Below, piece after piece: positions 1-11,477 of a stretch of DNA of 64,000 nt; within the stretch, counting starts at the first letter, position 1; every line of letters starts with the position of its first letter. The notes under the pieces were generated by a model. It was not told where the DNA came from, ran no database searches, and saw only the letters and a list, made by a program, of their open reading frames with translations. The stretch comes from Rhizobium sp. Pop5 (GTDB taxonomy: Bacteria > Pseudomonadota > Alphaproteobacteria > Rhizobiales > Rhizobiaceae). A program made the translations under genes and the position numbers. The DNA lies in NCBI RefSeq assembly GCF_024721175.1, contig NZ_CP099399.1, positions 1,860,001 through 1,924,000 of the forward strand, read 5' to 3'.

Positions 1-61
1 GCTTGTCCCGGCGGCAAGAATTCTGCAATGAAGCGGCAACATCGATAAACGGATACGGATC

Positions 62-988
62 ATGACCAAACCCCTCTCGCCCCTGCTGCCCATTTCCTAC
101 TCGAAGGAAGTGGCCGCCGCCAAGCAGCGCGGCGCCCCGATCGTGGCGCTCGAATCGACCATCATCACCCACGGCATGCCCTATCCCGGCAATATCGAGA
201 TGGCCCGCAGCGTCGAGGCGATCATCCGCGAACAGGGTGCGGTGCCGGCAACGATCGCCGTCATCCACGGCACGCTGCATGTCGGCCTTGAATCCGCCGA
301 ACTGGAGCAGCTTGCCAAGGCAACCGAGGTGATGAAAGTGTCGCGCGCCGATCTCGCATTCGCGATCGCCGAGCGCCGCACCGGCGCCACCACGGTCGCG
401 GCAACGATGATTGCGGCGGCCCGCGCCGGTATCCGCGTCTTTGCCACAGGCGGCATCGGCGGCGTGCATCGCGGTGCCGAGGAGAGCTTCGATATATCAG
501 CCGATCTGGAGGAACTGGCGCGCACCGGCGTCATCGTCGTCTGCGCCGGCGCCAAGGCGATCCTCGACATTCCGAAGACGCTCGAAGTGCTGGAAACCCG
601 CGGCGTGCCTGTCGTCACCTATGAGAGCGAGGAATTCCCGGCCTTCTGGTCGCGCTCCTCCGGCATACCAAGCCCGCTGTCGCTGAATAGCCCGGCGGCA
701 ATCGCCAATTTCCAGACGGTGCGCGAACAGCTCGGCATCGACGGCGGCATGCTCGTCGCCAACCCGGTGCCCGAGGCCGACGAGATCGCCCGCGAAGAGA
801 TGGAGATCTATATCGAACGGGCGCTTGACAGCGCCGAACGCGATGAAATCACCGGCAAGGCTGTGACGCCCTATCTGCTCTCGACCATCTTCGACCTGAC
901 GGACGGCCAGAGCCTGAAGACGAACATTGCGCTGGTGGAGAATAATGCGCGGCTTGCGGCGGAGATTGCGGTTGCGTTGGGTGAGTAA
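62..988 (+). CDS. psuG: Pseudouridine-5'-phosphate glycosidase PsuG
   Basis: Cytosolic enzyme that reversibly cleaves pseudouridine 5'-phosphate to uracil and ribose 5-phosphate during pseudouridine breakdown. The 308-residue protein has the full family length and its typical blocks: ALESTIITHGMPYPGN near residue 30, TGGIGGVHRG near 130, CAGAKAILDIPKTLE near 160 with the expected catalytic lysine, and GGMLVANP near 230. The partner kinase (psuK, PfkB family) usually lies directly upstream. The first 60 bases could be its tail, and one frame stops at 63-65, overlapping this ATG, but the fragment is too short to identify. No strong ribosome binding site precedes the ATG, which fits translational coupling. 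Confidence 0.93.
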   Translation: MTKPLSPLLPISYSKEVAAAKQRGAPIVALESTIITHGMPYPGNIEMARSVEAIIREQGAVPATIAVIHGTLHVGLESAELEQLAKATEVMKVSRADLAFAIAERRTGATTVAATMIAAARAGIRVFATGGIGGVHRGAEESFDISADLEELARTGVIVVCAGAKAILDIPKTLEVLETRGVPVVTYESEEFPAFWSRSSGIPSPLSLNSPAAIANFQTVREQLGIDGGMLVANPVPEADEIAREEMEIYIERALDSAERDEITGKAVTPYLLSTIFDLTDGQSLKTNIALVENNARLAAEIAVALGE

Positions 989-1019
989 TTTTTGAGGGCG
1001 GGCTAGTTCCGCCCTGTCT

Positions 1020-3857
<2,838 letters not shown>

Positions 3858-4170
3858 GTATTCCTCACATAAACCCTTCCGTCTTGGTCCTAGCACGAGG
3901 ACGAAGCAGGAATCAGGCACTCTTTCCTTCTTAGCAATTTGCCACGCCGGCAAAAACAGCGGTAGCAGGCAAGACTGCTTGAATTCACAGGCAAGAGCGC
4001 CATCTGGCCCCGGAGTCCGCCACCATTGCCGGTAAAGGCATAAGGCCGGCAGGCGCGACCCGGCACAACACGAAATCGCGTTTGCACGTGACTGGACAAA
4101 ACCGGCGGCCCTTGCCTAAGGAACGGAAAAGTCGTCAATATGTGCCAAATGTGAAATGGAGTGAGTGACT
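3858..4170. other. Divergent intergenic region between cckA and the FliO-like gene
   Basis: This 313-base stretch separates two divergent genes, so it should hold both promoters. I could not assign convincing -35/-10 pairs or a CtrA box in it. The open frames here have no recognisable protein features. Confidence 0.5.
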
Positions 4171-5223
4171 ATGTTCGAGGATGTTGTCGGAGCTTATGGC
4201 GGTCGTTTCCTGCTTGCGGCCGGTGGCGTCGGCCTGGCGCTTCTCCTGCTCATCCTCGTTCTCTGGGTGATCCGCAACCGCGCGCCCTCGCCCTTCGTGC
4301 GCGGCGGCCGCAACCGCCAGCCCCGCCTGCAGGTGCTGGACGCCGCCGCCGTCGATACCCGCCGCCGGCTGGTGCTGGTGCGCCGCGATGACGTCGAGCA
4401 CCTGATCATGATCGGTGGCCCCACAGACATCGTCATTGAAAGCCGCATCCTGCCCGAGGCGGCGCAACAGCCGGAAAGCGTCTTTAGCCAGCAACCGGTA
4501 GAGCAGCGGGCGATAACAGCCGCACGACCGGATACGCTGCCCCTTGCTTCGCCCCGTCCGCCGGTAGTAGCCCGCGTCGAGCCGGCCGCAGAACCTGCCT
4601 TCTCTACGCCGGTCTCGCCGGAACCGCGCCCGCGGCCCGAACCGCCGGTCCAGCCGATCGCCGCACCGCCCGTCGCCACGAGCCCGCTTCCTGCAGAACC
4701 CGTGATTCCCCCTGTGGCGACTTCTCCTTCCATCGAACGTGACATTCCGCTGCGTGCTGCCCCGCCGCAGCCGCGTCTGCCGGAGCGTCCCGCCGCTCCT
4801 CCAGCACCGCAGCCCGCGTCGTTCCGGGATGCCGCCAGTGCGGCCGAAATCCTCGATGCCGCCCGCCAGCGCGTGCTGCCGCAGCAGCGCATCGAGCCTG
4901 AGGTTTCCGCCCCGCCTTCCCAGGACATGCCGGCAGCCGCGCGCACGACCGAGGTCGTGGACGATGCGGCGGCGCAATCGGCAGCGATCCGACGTGACTT
5001 CCAGCGCGTGCTGGAACAGGAGATGTCGAATAACCTGACTGCCGAACGCATCGTGCCGGCCCCGGCAAATCAGCCGCCTCGCCAAACGACACCGCAGCCG
5101 GGGCAGCCGGGCAACCTGCCGCGCCGCGACCCCGAGATGGCACCGATCACCGGCGCTGATACCGAGCTGCAAAAAGAAGTCGCCCGTATCTTCGGTGAAA
5201 TGAGTGTCAACCGCGACAAGTAA
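4171..5223 (+). CDS. FliO-like membrane protein with long proline-rich tail
   Basis: Probable FliO-family flagellar export accessory protein. An N-terminal membrane helix (about residues 12-35, LLAAGGVGLALLLLILVLWV) is followed by a small basic domain with LQVLDAAAVDTRRRLVLVRRDDVEHLIMIGG, cut here into its LxVLD and DxVEHLIMIGG parts, which is the FliO/YjiK-type core. The remaining roughly 250 residues are Pro/Ala/Glu-rich and low complexity, much longer than enterobacterial FliO. GGAG at 4158 favours ATG 4171 over GTG 4165. It is divergent from cckA. The flagellar assignment is family-based; a different membrane-anchored role is possible because no other flagellar genes are in the window. 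Confidence 0.65.
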   Translation: MFEDVVGAYGGRFLLAAGGVGLALLLLILVLWVIRNRAPSPFVRGGRNRQPRLQVLDAAAVDTRRRLVLVRRDDVEHLIMIGGPTDIVIESRILPEAAQQPESVFSQQPVEQRAITAARPDTLPLASPRPPVVARVEPAAEPAFSTPVSPEPRPRPEPPVQPIAAPPVATSPLPAEPVIPPVATSPSIERDIPLRAAPPQPRLPERPAAPPAPQPASFRDAASAAEILDAARQRVLPQQRIEPEVSAPPSQDMPAAARTTEVVDDAAAQSAAIRRDFQRVLEQEMSNNLTAERIVPAPANQPPRQTTPQPGQPGNLPRRDPEMAPITGADTELQKEVARIFGEMSVNRDK

Positions 5224-5267
5224 GGGAGCGCGCCGGTTCGCCGCAACGCTCCAGCTGCAAGTTGCAT

Positions 5268-5295
5268 AAAAGCCGCAGGAATGCGGCTTTTCTGT
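5268..5295 (+). terminator. Rho-independent terminator after the FliO-like gene
   Basis: AAAAGCCGCA and TGCGGCTTTT form a perfect 10-bp stem around the loop GGAA, followed by TCTGTCT. It lies 45 bases after the stop codon. Confidence 0.8.
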
Positions 5296-5619
5296 CTCTG
5301 AATATGTCGGGGACTCCCTCTCGCGCCGTTCATTTGCTATCCCTACAGTTGAAGAGCGTTGGCGCACCGAGGTTCACTTTGCCTAAGTAAATACCGGTCT
5401 CACTCCAGTTTCACCCGTACTTCAGGACAGCGATGCGCTGTCTGGGTATGACCATGTTCATCGGGTGGTGGCGAGAGACCGGTTTGGCATTGTTCTATTG
5501 TGCCATGTGCAGCTCCCCTGCCTCAGCTCTTCAGCCGCCCAAGACATAGCCACGCCGTGCCCGCGAGGGTTTTCTCATGCACCATCTTGGTGGACTTCCG
5601 AAGGGAAGACCAAGACGAC
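5296..5619. other. Intergenic region upstream of the DUF1062 gene
   Basis: About 320 bases. A longer upstream extension of the DUF1062 frame starts at 5500, but its first 40 residues look non-coding. I see no RNA gene or clear operator. Confidence 0.4.
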
Positions 5620-6255
5620 ATGTGCAAGACGCTTCGGGTCCGATGGACCATCATAGCCAAGACGCCACCCCAGCCCTGGATTGCATGCGGGGGATGCGGC
5701 GGTCTCAAAGCATTCCAATCCAGCGACAAAATCCGGCTCAACGCCAACGGCCGCAAGCTGGATGCCTGGCTTATCTACAAATGCCTGACATGCGACAAGA
5801 CATGGAACCGGCCGCTCCTTGAACGTCGCAACGTTCGCGACATCGATCCCGTGACGCTCGACGCGCTGCAATCCAACGATCTGGAATGGATCAGGGCGGA
5901 AACCTTCAATCTCGACGCTCTTCGACGCAGGTCGCAGCGCGTTGACGAGTTCGCCGACTTCGAAATCGCCAAGCAGATCGAGCGCGAAACGGCCGAGTGG
6001 ACGCATTTGGAAATCGAACTCTCGGTTCCGTTTCCGATCAGAACACGTCTCGATCGTCTGCTGGCCTCCGAACTGAAGCTTTCTCGCTCCAGGCTGCAGG
6101 CTCTGCACGAGGATGGCATGCTTCGAACGGATCCACACCATGCCGACGTCATGCGGCGGCGGATCAAACACGGGATTCTTGTTGTGGCTGACCTCGCCGG
6201 GGAGGCCGACCGCGAACAATCGTGGAAACCTCTGGCGACGGGAGACCCGGCATAA
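5620..6255 (+). CDS. DUF1062 domain-containing protein
   Basis: Function unknown; conserved in Rhizobiaceae and some other bacteria. The 211-residue product begins with a zinc-ribbon-like part: CGGCGG near residue 22 and CLTCDKTWNRP near 55, four cysteines in two pairs. Conserved blocks LDAWLIYKC and ERRNVRDID follow, then a helical C-terminal half with an S4-like stretch (RLDRLLASELKLSRSRLQ) suggesting nucleic-acid or RNA binding. ATG 5620 matches the usual family start; AAGGGA lies 13 bases upstream. The in-frame extension to 5500 looks spurious. It ends at a bidirectional terminator shared with dksA. Confidence 0.8.
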   Translation: MCKTLRVRWTIIAKTPPQPWIACGGCGGLKAFQSSDKIRLNANGRKLDAWLIYKCLTCDKTWNRPLLERRNVRDIDPVTLDALQSNDLEWIRAETFNLDALRRRSQRVDEFADFEIAKQIERETAEWTHLEIELSVPFPIRTRLDRLLASELKLSRSRLQALHEDGMLRTDPHHADVMRRRIKHGILVVADLAGEADREQSWKPLATGDPA

Positions 6256-6261
6256 ACGAAA

Positions 6262-6292
6262 AGGCGCCGCGAGTGGATCGCGGCGCCTCTAT
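6262..6292. terminator. Hairpin terminator between DUF1062 and dksA
   Basis: AGGCGCCGCGA pairs with TCGCGGCGCCT over 11 bases around the loop GTGGA. It has A-rich sequence on one side and CTATCT on the other, so it could serve both converging genes. Confidence 0.7.
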
Positions 6293-6313
6293 CTCATGCC
6301 TGCATGAAAACCG

Positions 6314-6733
6314 TTATTCGTCGCGATAGACTTTTTCGCGACGTTCGTGGCGTTCCTGCGCCTCGATCGACAGCGTTGCGATCGGGCGGGCGTCGAGACG
6401 TTTGAGGCCGATCGGTTCGCCAGTTTCCTCGCAATAACCGTAGGTGCCGTCTTCGATGCGCTGCAACGCGGCGTCGATCTTGGAAATCAGCTTTCTCTGG
6501 CGGTCGCGGGCGCGAAGTTCGATCGCCCGGTCTGTTTCCGATGACGCACGGTCGGCGAGATCGGGATGGTTTGCGCTTTCCTCGGCCAGATGGTCGAGCG
6601 TTTCGCGCGCTTCTCTAAGGATATCGTTTTTCCAGGCGACCAGCTTTGCCCTGAAGTAGGCACGCTGGTTTACGTTCATGAACTCTTCCTCTTCCGAGGG
6701 AACGTAATTGCTAAGATCGATCTTCTCACTCAA
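6314..6733 (-). CDS. dksA: RNA polymerase-binding transcription factor DksA, single-cysteine type
   Basis: Binds the RNA polymerase secondary channel and, with ppGpp, adjusts transcription during starvation. The 139-residue product begins at TTG 6733 (LSEKIDLSNYVPSEEEEF) with CAGGAG seven bases upstream; the frame continues upstream but without homology. The coiled-coil with the acidic tip DLADRASSETD is intact. The zinc finger keeps only the first cysteine: YGYCEETGEPIG and LSIEAQE replace the usual CxxC and CxxC. Reduced-cysteine DksA proteins are known in alphaproteobacteria. It is transcribed away from the SixA-like gene. Confidence 0.93.
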   Translation of the reverse strand: MSEKIDLSNYVPSEEEEFMNVNQRAYFRAKLVAWKNDILREARETLDHLAEESANHPDLADRASSETDRAIELRARDRQRKLISKIDAALQRIEDGTYGYCEETGEPIGLKRLDARPIATLSIEAQERHERREKVYRDE

Positions 6734-6813
6734 CGCGATTCTCCTGAAGAACATCTCATGGCGGGCTGTATATCCCAAGCGCTATCCGCGATTCAAGCCA
6801 AATACGACAGGTA

Positions 6814-6833
6814 AACAGATTTTTAAATCTGTT
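6814..6833. promoter_or_regulatory. Perfect 9+2+9 palindrome upstream of dksA
   Basis: AACAGATTT and AAATCTGTT flank TT in an AT-rich stretch between the divergent dksA and SixA-like genes. The position fits an operator for a dimeric regulator. There is no matching factor in the window, so its identity is unknown. Confidence 0.35.
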
Positions 6834-7008
6834 ACAATTTTCGGCTAACGGTCTATTTTCTCACCATTATTCCGGCTGTCGTTTTTTGCTTCGCCTTCAA
6901 AACGCCGTGTTGTCAGTCGCGTTTTGGGCAGCCGCCGCGTGGCTGGCGGTTGACGGCGACGGATTGCAACCGATACTGAAAAGACCCGCTCGATCCTGGA
7001 TTTTGACC

Positions 7009-7503
7009 ATGACCGTACCCTTGCCTCCGCCCAACCGCATCTATCTCCTGCGTCACGCCCAGGCCGCCTTGGCCGAACCCGGACAGCGCGATTTCGATCG
7101 GCCGCTCAGCGAAAAGGGCTTTGGCGATGCCGAGGTCATCGCCGATAAGGCCGCCGACAAGGGCTACCGCCCCGATCTCCTGATCAGTTCCACGGCGCTG
7201 CGCTGTCGCGACACCGCCGATGCGGTCCACCGGGCGATGGGCCTGACCCTCGACGTGCGTTATGTCGATACGCTCTACAACGCCACGGTCGACAATTATA
7301 TCGAAATCGTCGATGCACAGGATGAGGCCGCCGTCATGCTGGTCGGCCACAATCCGACTATGGAGCAGGTGCTGGAAGCGCTGATCGGCCACGAGGCCAT
7401 GGTCAGCGCCCTGCCCGGCGGCTTTCCGACATCAGGCCTCGCCGTCATCGATTTCGACGCTTCCGCCTCCGCCTGGCGTCTCACCGATTTCGTGGTCGTC
7501 TGA
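7009..7503 (+). CDS. SixA-like histidine phosphatase
   Basis: Small cytosolic member of the histidine phosphatase superfamily, closest to SixA, which removes phosphate from phosphohistidine. The 164-residue product has the catalytic LLRHAQA motif near residue 11, the SSTALRCRDTAD block near 60 and the second histidine in VGHNPTMEQ near 110. ATG 7009 is chosen because the upstream 41 residues (to 6886) look non-homologous. The next genes are ycjX and ycjF on the same strand. The substrate cannot be read from sequence; a phosphohistidine protein is the default expectation. Confidence 0.85.
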   Translation: MTVPLPPPNRIYLLRHAQAALAEPGQRDFDRPLSEKGFGDAEVIADKAADKGYRPDLLISSTALRCRDTADAVHRAMGLTLDVRYVDTLYNATVDNYIEIVDAQDEAAVMLVGHNPTMEQVLEALIGHEAMVSALPGGFPTSGLAVIDFDASASAWRLTDFVVV

Positions 7504-7592
7504 ATCTGGCACTTCAAGCAAAAGCGCGCCGCTTCTTTTTCGGGCGTCGCGTCCTTCCTATATTGCCGGCAGTCACCAACCGGAATCGCGCC

Positions 7593-9068
7593 TTGCCGCC
7601 ACGCCTGACATCCCTTGCCGACGACGCCCGCATCGCGTTGGATAATCTCGCCGACCGGGCGAGCGGCCTCGTCAATCCGACCATCCGGCTCGGCGTCACC
7701 GGCCTCTCCCGCTCCGGCAAGACCGTCTTCATTTCTTCGCTGGTTCATAATCTGCTGCATGGCGGCCGCCTGCCGCTGTTCGAGCCGGTGCAGTCGGGCC
7801 GCGTCTCGGCCGTGCGCCTGGAGCCGCAGCCGGACGATGCCGTGCCGCGCTTCCAGTACGAGGATCATATCCGGTCGCTGGTGAAGGATCGGATATGGCC
7901 GGATTCGACCCGCGCCATCTCCGAGCTGCGAATCACGCTGGATTATCAGAGCGCCAGCGGCTGGAACCGCCTGTTTTCCCCTGGCAGGCTGTCGATCGAT
8001 ATCGTCGATTATCCCGGCGAATGGTTGCTCGACCTGCCGCTCCTCGGCAAGGACTACCGCACATTCAGCGAGGAGACGATCGCGCTCGCCGAAACCGGCA
8101 TCCGCTCCGAGCTGTCGCACGGCTGGCTGGCGCTTACGCGTGCCGCCAATATCCATGCCGACGCCGACGAGATGGTCGCCCGCGACCTCGCCAACGCCTT
8201 CGCCGATTACCTAAAGGCCTGCAAGGCCGACGAACGCTCGCTTTCCACCCTGCCACCCGGCCGCCTGCTTCTGCCCGGCGATCTCGAAGGTTCGCCGGCG
8301 CTGACCTTCGCGCCGCTCGCCCTGCCGCCGGAAGGGCATGCCGGCCGCGGCTCGCTCTGGGCGATGATGGAGCGCCGTTACGAGGCTTATAAATCGATCG
8401 TCGTCAGACCCTTCTTCCGCGAACACTTCGCCCGGCTCGATCGCCAGATCGTGCTGGTCGACGCGCTGCAGGCGATGAATCGCGGTCCCGAAGCCGTGCA
8501 GGATCTGGAGCGCGCGCTGACCGATGTGCTCGCCTGCTTCCGTCCCGGCACCAATTCGCTGCTTTCCTCACTGCTCGGGCGCCGAATCGACCGCGTGCTG
8601 GTCGCCGCCACAAAAGCCGATCATCTCCACCATGAAAGCCACGACCGGCTCGACGCGCTGACCCGCCGCCTCGTCGATCGCGCCATCGCCCGCATCGGTA
8701 TGGCCGGCGCCGGCATCGACGTAATGGCGCTCGCCTCGGTGCGCGCCACTCGCGAGGCATCCGTCAAGCGCAATGGTCATGAGCTGCCCGTCATCGTCGG
8801 TACGCCGATGGAAGGTGAGACCATCGGGACCGAGCGTTTCGACGGTCAGAGAAAAACGGCGATCTTCCCCGGCGACCTGCCGGAAGATCCGGAAAGCCTG
8901 TTTGCCCGCATCGCCTCGGGTGAGGCCGGCGAGCCCTTGCCCGACGTCAATGTCGTCAGGTTCCGCCCGCCGCATCTCGAGGAAACCGGCGGCGGGATCA
9001 AGCTTTCCGTGCCGCATATCCGCCTCGACCGCGCCATGCAGTTCCTGTTCGGAGACCGTCTCGCATGA
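7593..9068 (+). CDS. YcjX-family P-loop GTPase/ATPase (DUF463)
   Basis: YcjX-like nucleotide-binding protein linked in other bacteria with stress responses and often paired with YcjF. Walker A is GLSRSGKT near residue 44, and the switch/Walker B-like block VDYPGEWLLDLPLL lies near 140. A TKADHLHHE block near 345 resembles a guanine-specificity motif. TTG 7593 gives the usual MPPRLTSLADDARIALDN-type start with GGA eight bases upstream. TTG 7563 would add ten residues and has no binding site. Its TGA overlaps the ATG of ycjF (ATGA), so the two are translationally coupled. The cellular role is not established. Confidence 0.85.
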   Translation: MPPRLTSLADDARIALDNLADRASGLVNPTIRLGVTGLSRSGKTVFISSLVHNLLHGGRLPLFEPVQSGRVSAVRLEPQPDDAVPRFQYEDHIRSLVKDRIWPDSTRAISELRITLDYQSASGWNRLFSPGRLSIDIVDYPGEWLLDLPLLGKDYRTFSEETIALAETGIRSELSHGWLALTRAANIHADADEMVARDLANAFADYLKACKADERSLSTLPPGRLLLPGDLEGSPALTFAPLALPPEGHAGRGSLWAMMERRYEAYKSIVVRPFFREHFARLDRQIVLVDALQAMNRGPEAVQDLERALTDVLACFRPGTNSLLSSLLGRRIDRVLVAATKADHLHHESHDRLDALTRRLVDRAIARIGMAGAGIDVMALASVRATREASVKRNGHELPVIVGTPMEGETIGTERFDGQRKTAIFPGDLPEDPESLFARIASGEAGEPLPDVNVVRFRPPHLEETGGGIKLSVPHIRLDRAMQFLFGDRLA

Positions 9069-10144
9069 GCAAGCCCCCATCCGGTCCGCCGCGCCGTCCG
9101 CCCGCCGCCTTCACCTATGAGGACGAGGCCACGGAGCCGCGCGATAACGGCCGGCAGACAGAACAGCGACGCAGGCCGGAAAGCTTCTCCGAGCATATCG
9201 TCATCACCCCTGACGAGGACGATCCCTTCCTCAATCCCGACAAGGATCTGAGTGCCGCGCCGGTCGCAACGCCGCGCAGGCGGAAAACCTCCTTCGGCAA
9301 GATCGCAGCCGGGGCCTTCGGCATCCTTCTGTCGCTCGGCGTCGGTCTCTGGACCGACAGCCTGATCCGAGATCTCTTCACCCGCGCCGACTGGCTGGGC
9401 TACGCGGCCCTCGCCGTGCTCGCTGTCGGCATCCTCGCCGTGATTGCCCTCGTCATCCGCGAGACCGCGGGCATGATGCGGCTAGCAGCCGTGCAGACGA
9501 TCAAGGCCGAAGCGGAGGCTGCGATCCTCGAAACCCGCCCGGCAAAGGCGCGTGCGGTCGTTTCGCGCCTCACCGCTTTGCTGTCGGCCAATGCCGAAAC
9601 GTCGAAGGGCCGCGCGACGCTGAAGGCGACCGAGGGCGAGGTCATCGACGCCCCGCATCTGATCGCCCTTGCCGAACGGGAACTGCTCGCTCCCCTTGAC
9701 CGCAAGGCGCGCGCGCTTATCGTCAATGCCTCCAAGCGCGTCTCGATCGTCACCGCCGTCAGCCCGCGCGCCGTCGTCGATCTGCTCTATGTCCTCTACG
9801 AGGCCGTGCGCCTCATCCGCGCCATGGCCGAGCTCTACGGCGGCCGTCCCGGCACGCTCGGCATGTTCCGCCTGCTGCGCGACGTGCTGGCCCATCTTGC
9901 CGTCACCGGCTCGATCGCCGTCGGCGATAGCCTCGTCCAGCAGGTGCTCGGCCACGGGCTCGCCTCCAAGCTCTCGGCCCGACTCGGCGAAGGCGTCATC
10001 AACGGCCTGATGACCGCCCGCATCGGAATCGCGGCGATGGATCTCTGCCGTCCGCTCACCTTCCGTGCCCTGAAACGACCGGGAATCGGTGATTTCATCG
10101 GCGATCTCACGCCCTCTATGTCACCGCGCGGCAACAATCCTTAA
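9065..10144 (+). CDS. YcjF-family membrane protein (DUF697/TIGR01620)
   Basis: Inner-membrane protein paired with YcjX. The 359 residues comprise a disordered charged N-terminus (about 1-78), two membrane helices (about 79-98 and 108-132) and a helical C-terminal domain with the DUF697 block VSPRAVVDLLYVLYEAVRLI near residue 240. It starts four bases inside the ycjX stop region (ATGA overlap). A shared function with YcjX in envelope or stress physiology is inferred from this conserved pairing only. Confidence 0.82.
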   Translation: MSKPPSGPPRRPPAAFTYEDEATEPRDNGRQTEQRRRPESFSEHIVITPDEDDPFLNPDKDLSAAPVATPRRRKTSFGKIAAGAFGILLSLGVGLWTDSLIRDLFTRADWLGYAALAVLAVGILAVIALVIRETAGMMRLAAVQTIKAEAEAAILETRPAKARAVVSRLTALLSANAETSKGRATLKATEGEVIDAPHLIALAERELLAPLDRKARALIVNASKRVSIVTAVSPRAVVDLLYVLYEAVRLIRAMAELYGGRPGTLGMFRLLRDVLAHLAVTGSIAVGDSLVQQVLGHGLASKLSARLGEGVINGLMTARIGIAAMDLCRPLTFRALKRPGIGDFIGDLTPSMSPRGNNP

Positions 10145-10343
10145 ACGACGGAGTTTTCGCCTTCCCTAGCGGGAGGCAGGAGAAATTCCAGCAGATTCAA
10201 AGCTGTAGTGGCACATTATTAAAATACACGCCGCTTGAAAGCTTCGTATCGCCTCGTATTCGGGCAGGATCGAAAGGAAGGATTAACCATTATTCGGCAA
10301 AACTTACGTCCAATTCGTGAGTGGTGTTTGCCAAGGAAAATCC

Positions 10344-10895
10344 ATGTATTCGCGCAAGTTTCTCTTCGTATGCGGCTTGGCCGCCGCGGCATTGTCTCCC
10401 GTCGCAGATGTCGCTCCGGCAGCCACCGCTGCGACCCGTGACAAGGCCTTCTTCGAATCCGTCACCGGCTCCTGGAAAGGCCCGGGCGAAATCGTCGCCG
10501 GCAAATACAAGGGTACGAAGTTCACCTGCAACCTGATCGGTGAGCCTACAGGCGACGATACCGCCGGCATCAAGCTCGACGGCACCTGCCGCGTCGGAGT
10601 CTTCAAGCAGCCGATGACCGCGGTCATCTCGCAGTCCGGATCCACCTACAAGGGCAAGTTCCTTGATGGCGCCGCCGGCAAGGGCCTCGACGTGGTCTCC
10701 GGCGCCGTCACCGAGGATACCGTCGTCGTCGGCATCAATCGCGCCAAGCTGAATGGCGCAATGATCGCCCGCATACGCGACGACAAGACGATGAACGTCA
10801 CGGTCTCGGTCAAGGTCGAAAGCCAGATGATTCCCGTTATCGGCCTGACATTGACCCGCCAGGTCGACGAAATGGCCGTCGGCTCCATAGAGTAG
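10344..10895 (+). CDS. Conserved secreted protein of unknown function
   Basis: The 183-residue product starts at ATG 10344, six bases after AAGGA, and has a Sec signal peptide (FLFVCGLAAAALSPVADVAPAA region, cleavage probably near residue 25). The mature part is beta-rich, with repeated Gly/Lys/Thr patterns (GSWKGPGEIVAGKYKGTKFTC, split as GSWKGPGEI and YKGTKFTC) suggesting a small periplasmic beta-barrel or lipocalin-like fold. I do not recognise a named family. It is monocistronic, with a terminator 29 bases after the stop. Confidence 0.7.
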   Translation: MYSRKFLFVCGLAAAALSPVADVAPAATAATRDKAFFESVTGSWKGPGEIVAGKYKGTKFTCNLIGEPTGDDTAGIKLDGTCRVGVFKQPMTAVISQSGSTYKGKFLDGAAGKGLDVVSGAVTEDTVVVGINRAKLNGAMIARIRDDKTMNVTVSVKVESQMIPVIGLTLTRQVDEMAVGSIE

Positions 10896-10923
10896 TCGCT
10901 GACTCCCCTGGATTTTCCTGAAG

Positions 10924-10945
10924 CGGCGGGTCTCCCGCCGTTTTC
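10924..10945 (+). terminator. Rho-independent terminator after the secreted protein gene
   Basis: CGGCGGG and CCCGCCG form a 7-bp stem with loop TCT, followed by TTTTCC. It separates this gene from convergent folK. Confidence 0.75.
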
Positions 10946-10949
10946 CGTT

Positions 10950-11477
10950 TCAACCCCTGAGCCACCAATCGCAACTCTCGTCCGCAATTTCGATGCCCGT
11001 CACGTCGGCATCATCAAGCCAGTCGCCGACCGTCCTGCCCCTGACGACGAGACCGGCGGCGATATCGGCAAGCGGCATCAGCACGAAACCGCGATCGGTC
11101 ATGCGGGGATGCGGCAATTCCAGCCGCGGCGCATCCTGAACGACGTCGCCATAGGTCAGCACGTCGATATCGAGCGTGCGGGGCCCCCAGCGCTCGATGC
11201 GCTCACGTTTCATCTCGCGCTCGATCGACAGGCAGACATCGAGCAATGCCTCCGGATCGAGCCGGGTTTCGACGGCGGCACAGGCGTTGAAGAAGAACGA
11301 CTGATCGGTCTTGCCCCAGGGCGGCGTGCGATAGAGCCGCGAGACGGCCGAGACGCGGCAGTCATTCCGCGCGTCCAGCCTTTGCAGCGCAGCCGCCATC
11401 GCTTGCACGGGATCGCCGATATTGCCGCCGAGGCCGAGGGTTGCCGATTGAAAAGCGGCCTCAGGCAAAGTGCTCAA
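10950..11477 (-). CDS. folK: 2-amino-4-hydroxy-6-hydroxymethyldihydropteridine pyrophosphokinase FolK
   Basis: Transfers pyrophosphate from ATP to 6-hydroxymethyl-7,8-dihydropterin, giving the substrate of FolP. The 175-residue product has the family blocks LGLGGNIGDP (about 14-23), YRTPPWG (about 49), FFNACAAVET, and the signature RWGPRTLDIDVL with the two metal-binding aspartates. TTG 11477 lies 17 bases inside the end of folB and has an AGGTGA-like site upstream, so it is coupled to folB. Last gene of folP-folB-folK. Confidence 0.95.
   Translation of the reverse strand: MSTLPEAAFQSATLGLGGNIGDPVQAMAAALQRLDARNDCRVSAVSRLYRTPPWGKTDQSFFFNACAAVETRLDPEALLDVCLSIEREMKRERIERWGPRTLDIDVLTYGDVVQDAPRLELPHPRMTDRGFVLMPLADIAAGLVVRGRTVGDWLDDADVTGIEIADESCDWWLRG

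Noticed and set aside
3890..4138. 82-codon minus-strand frame upstream of cckA
   Set aside because: No ribosome binding site, no homology-like features; lies in a divergent promoter region.
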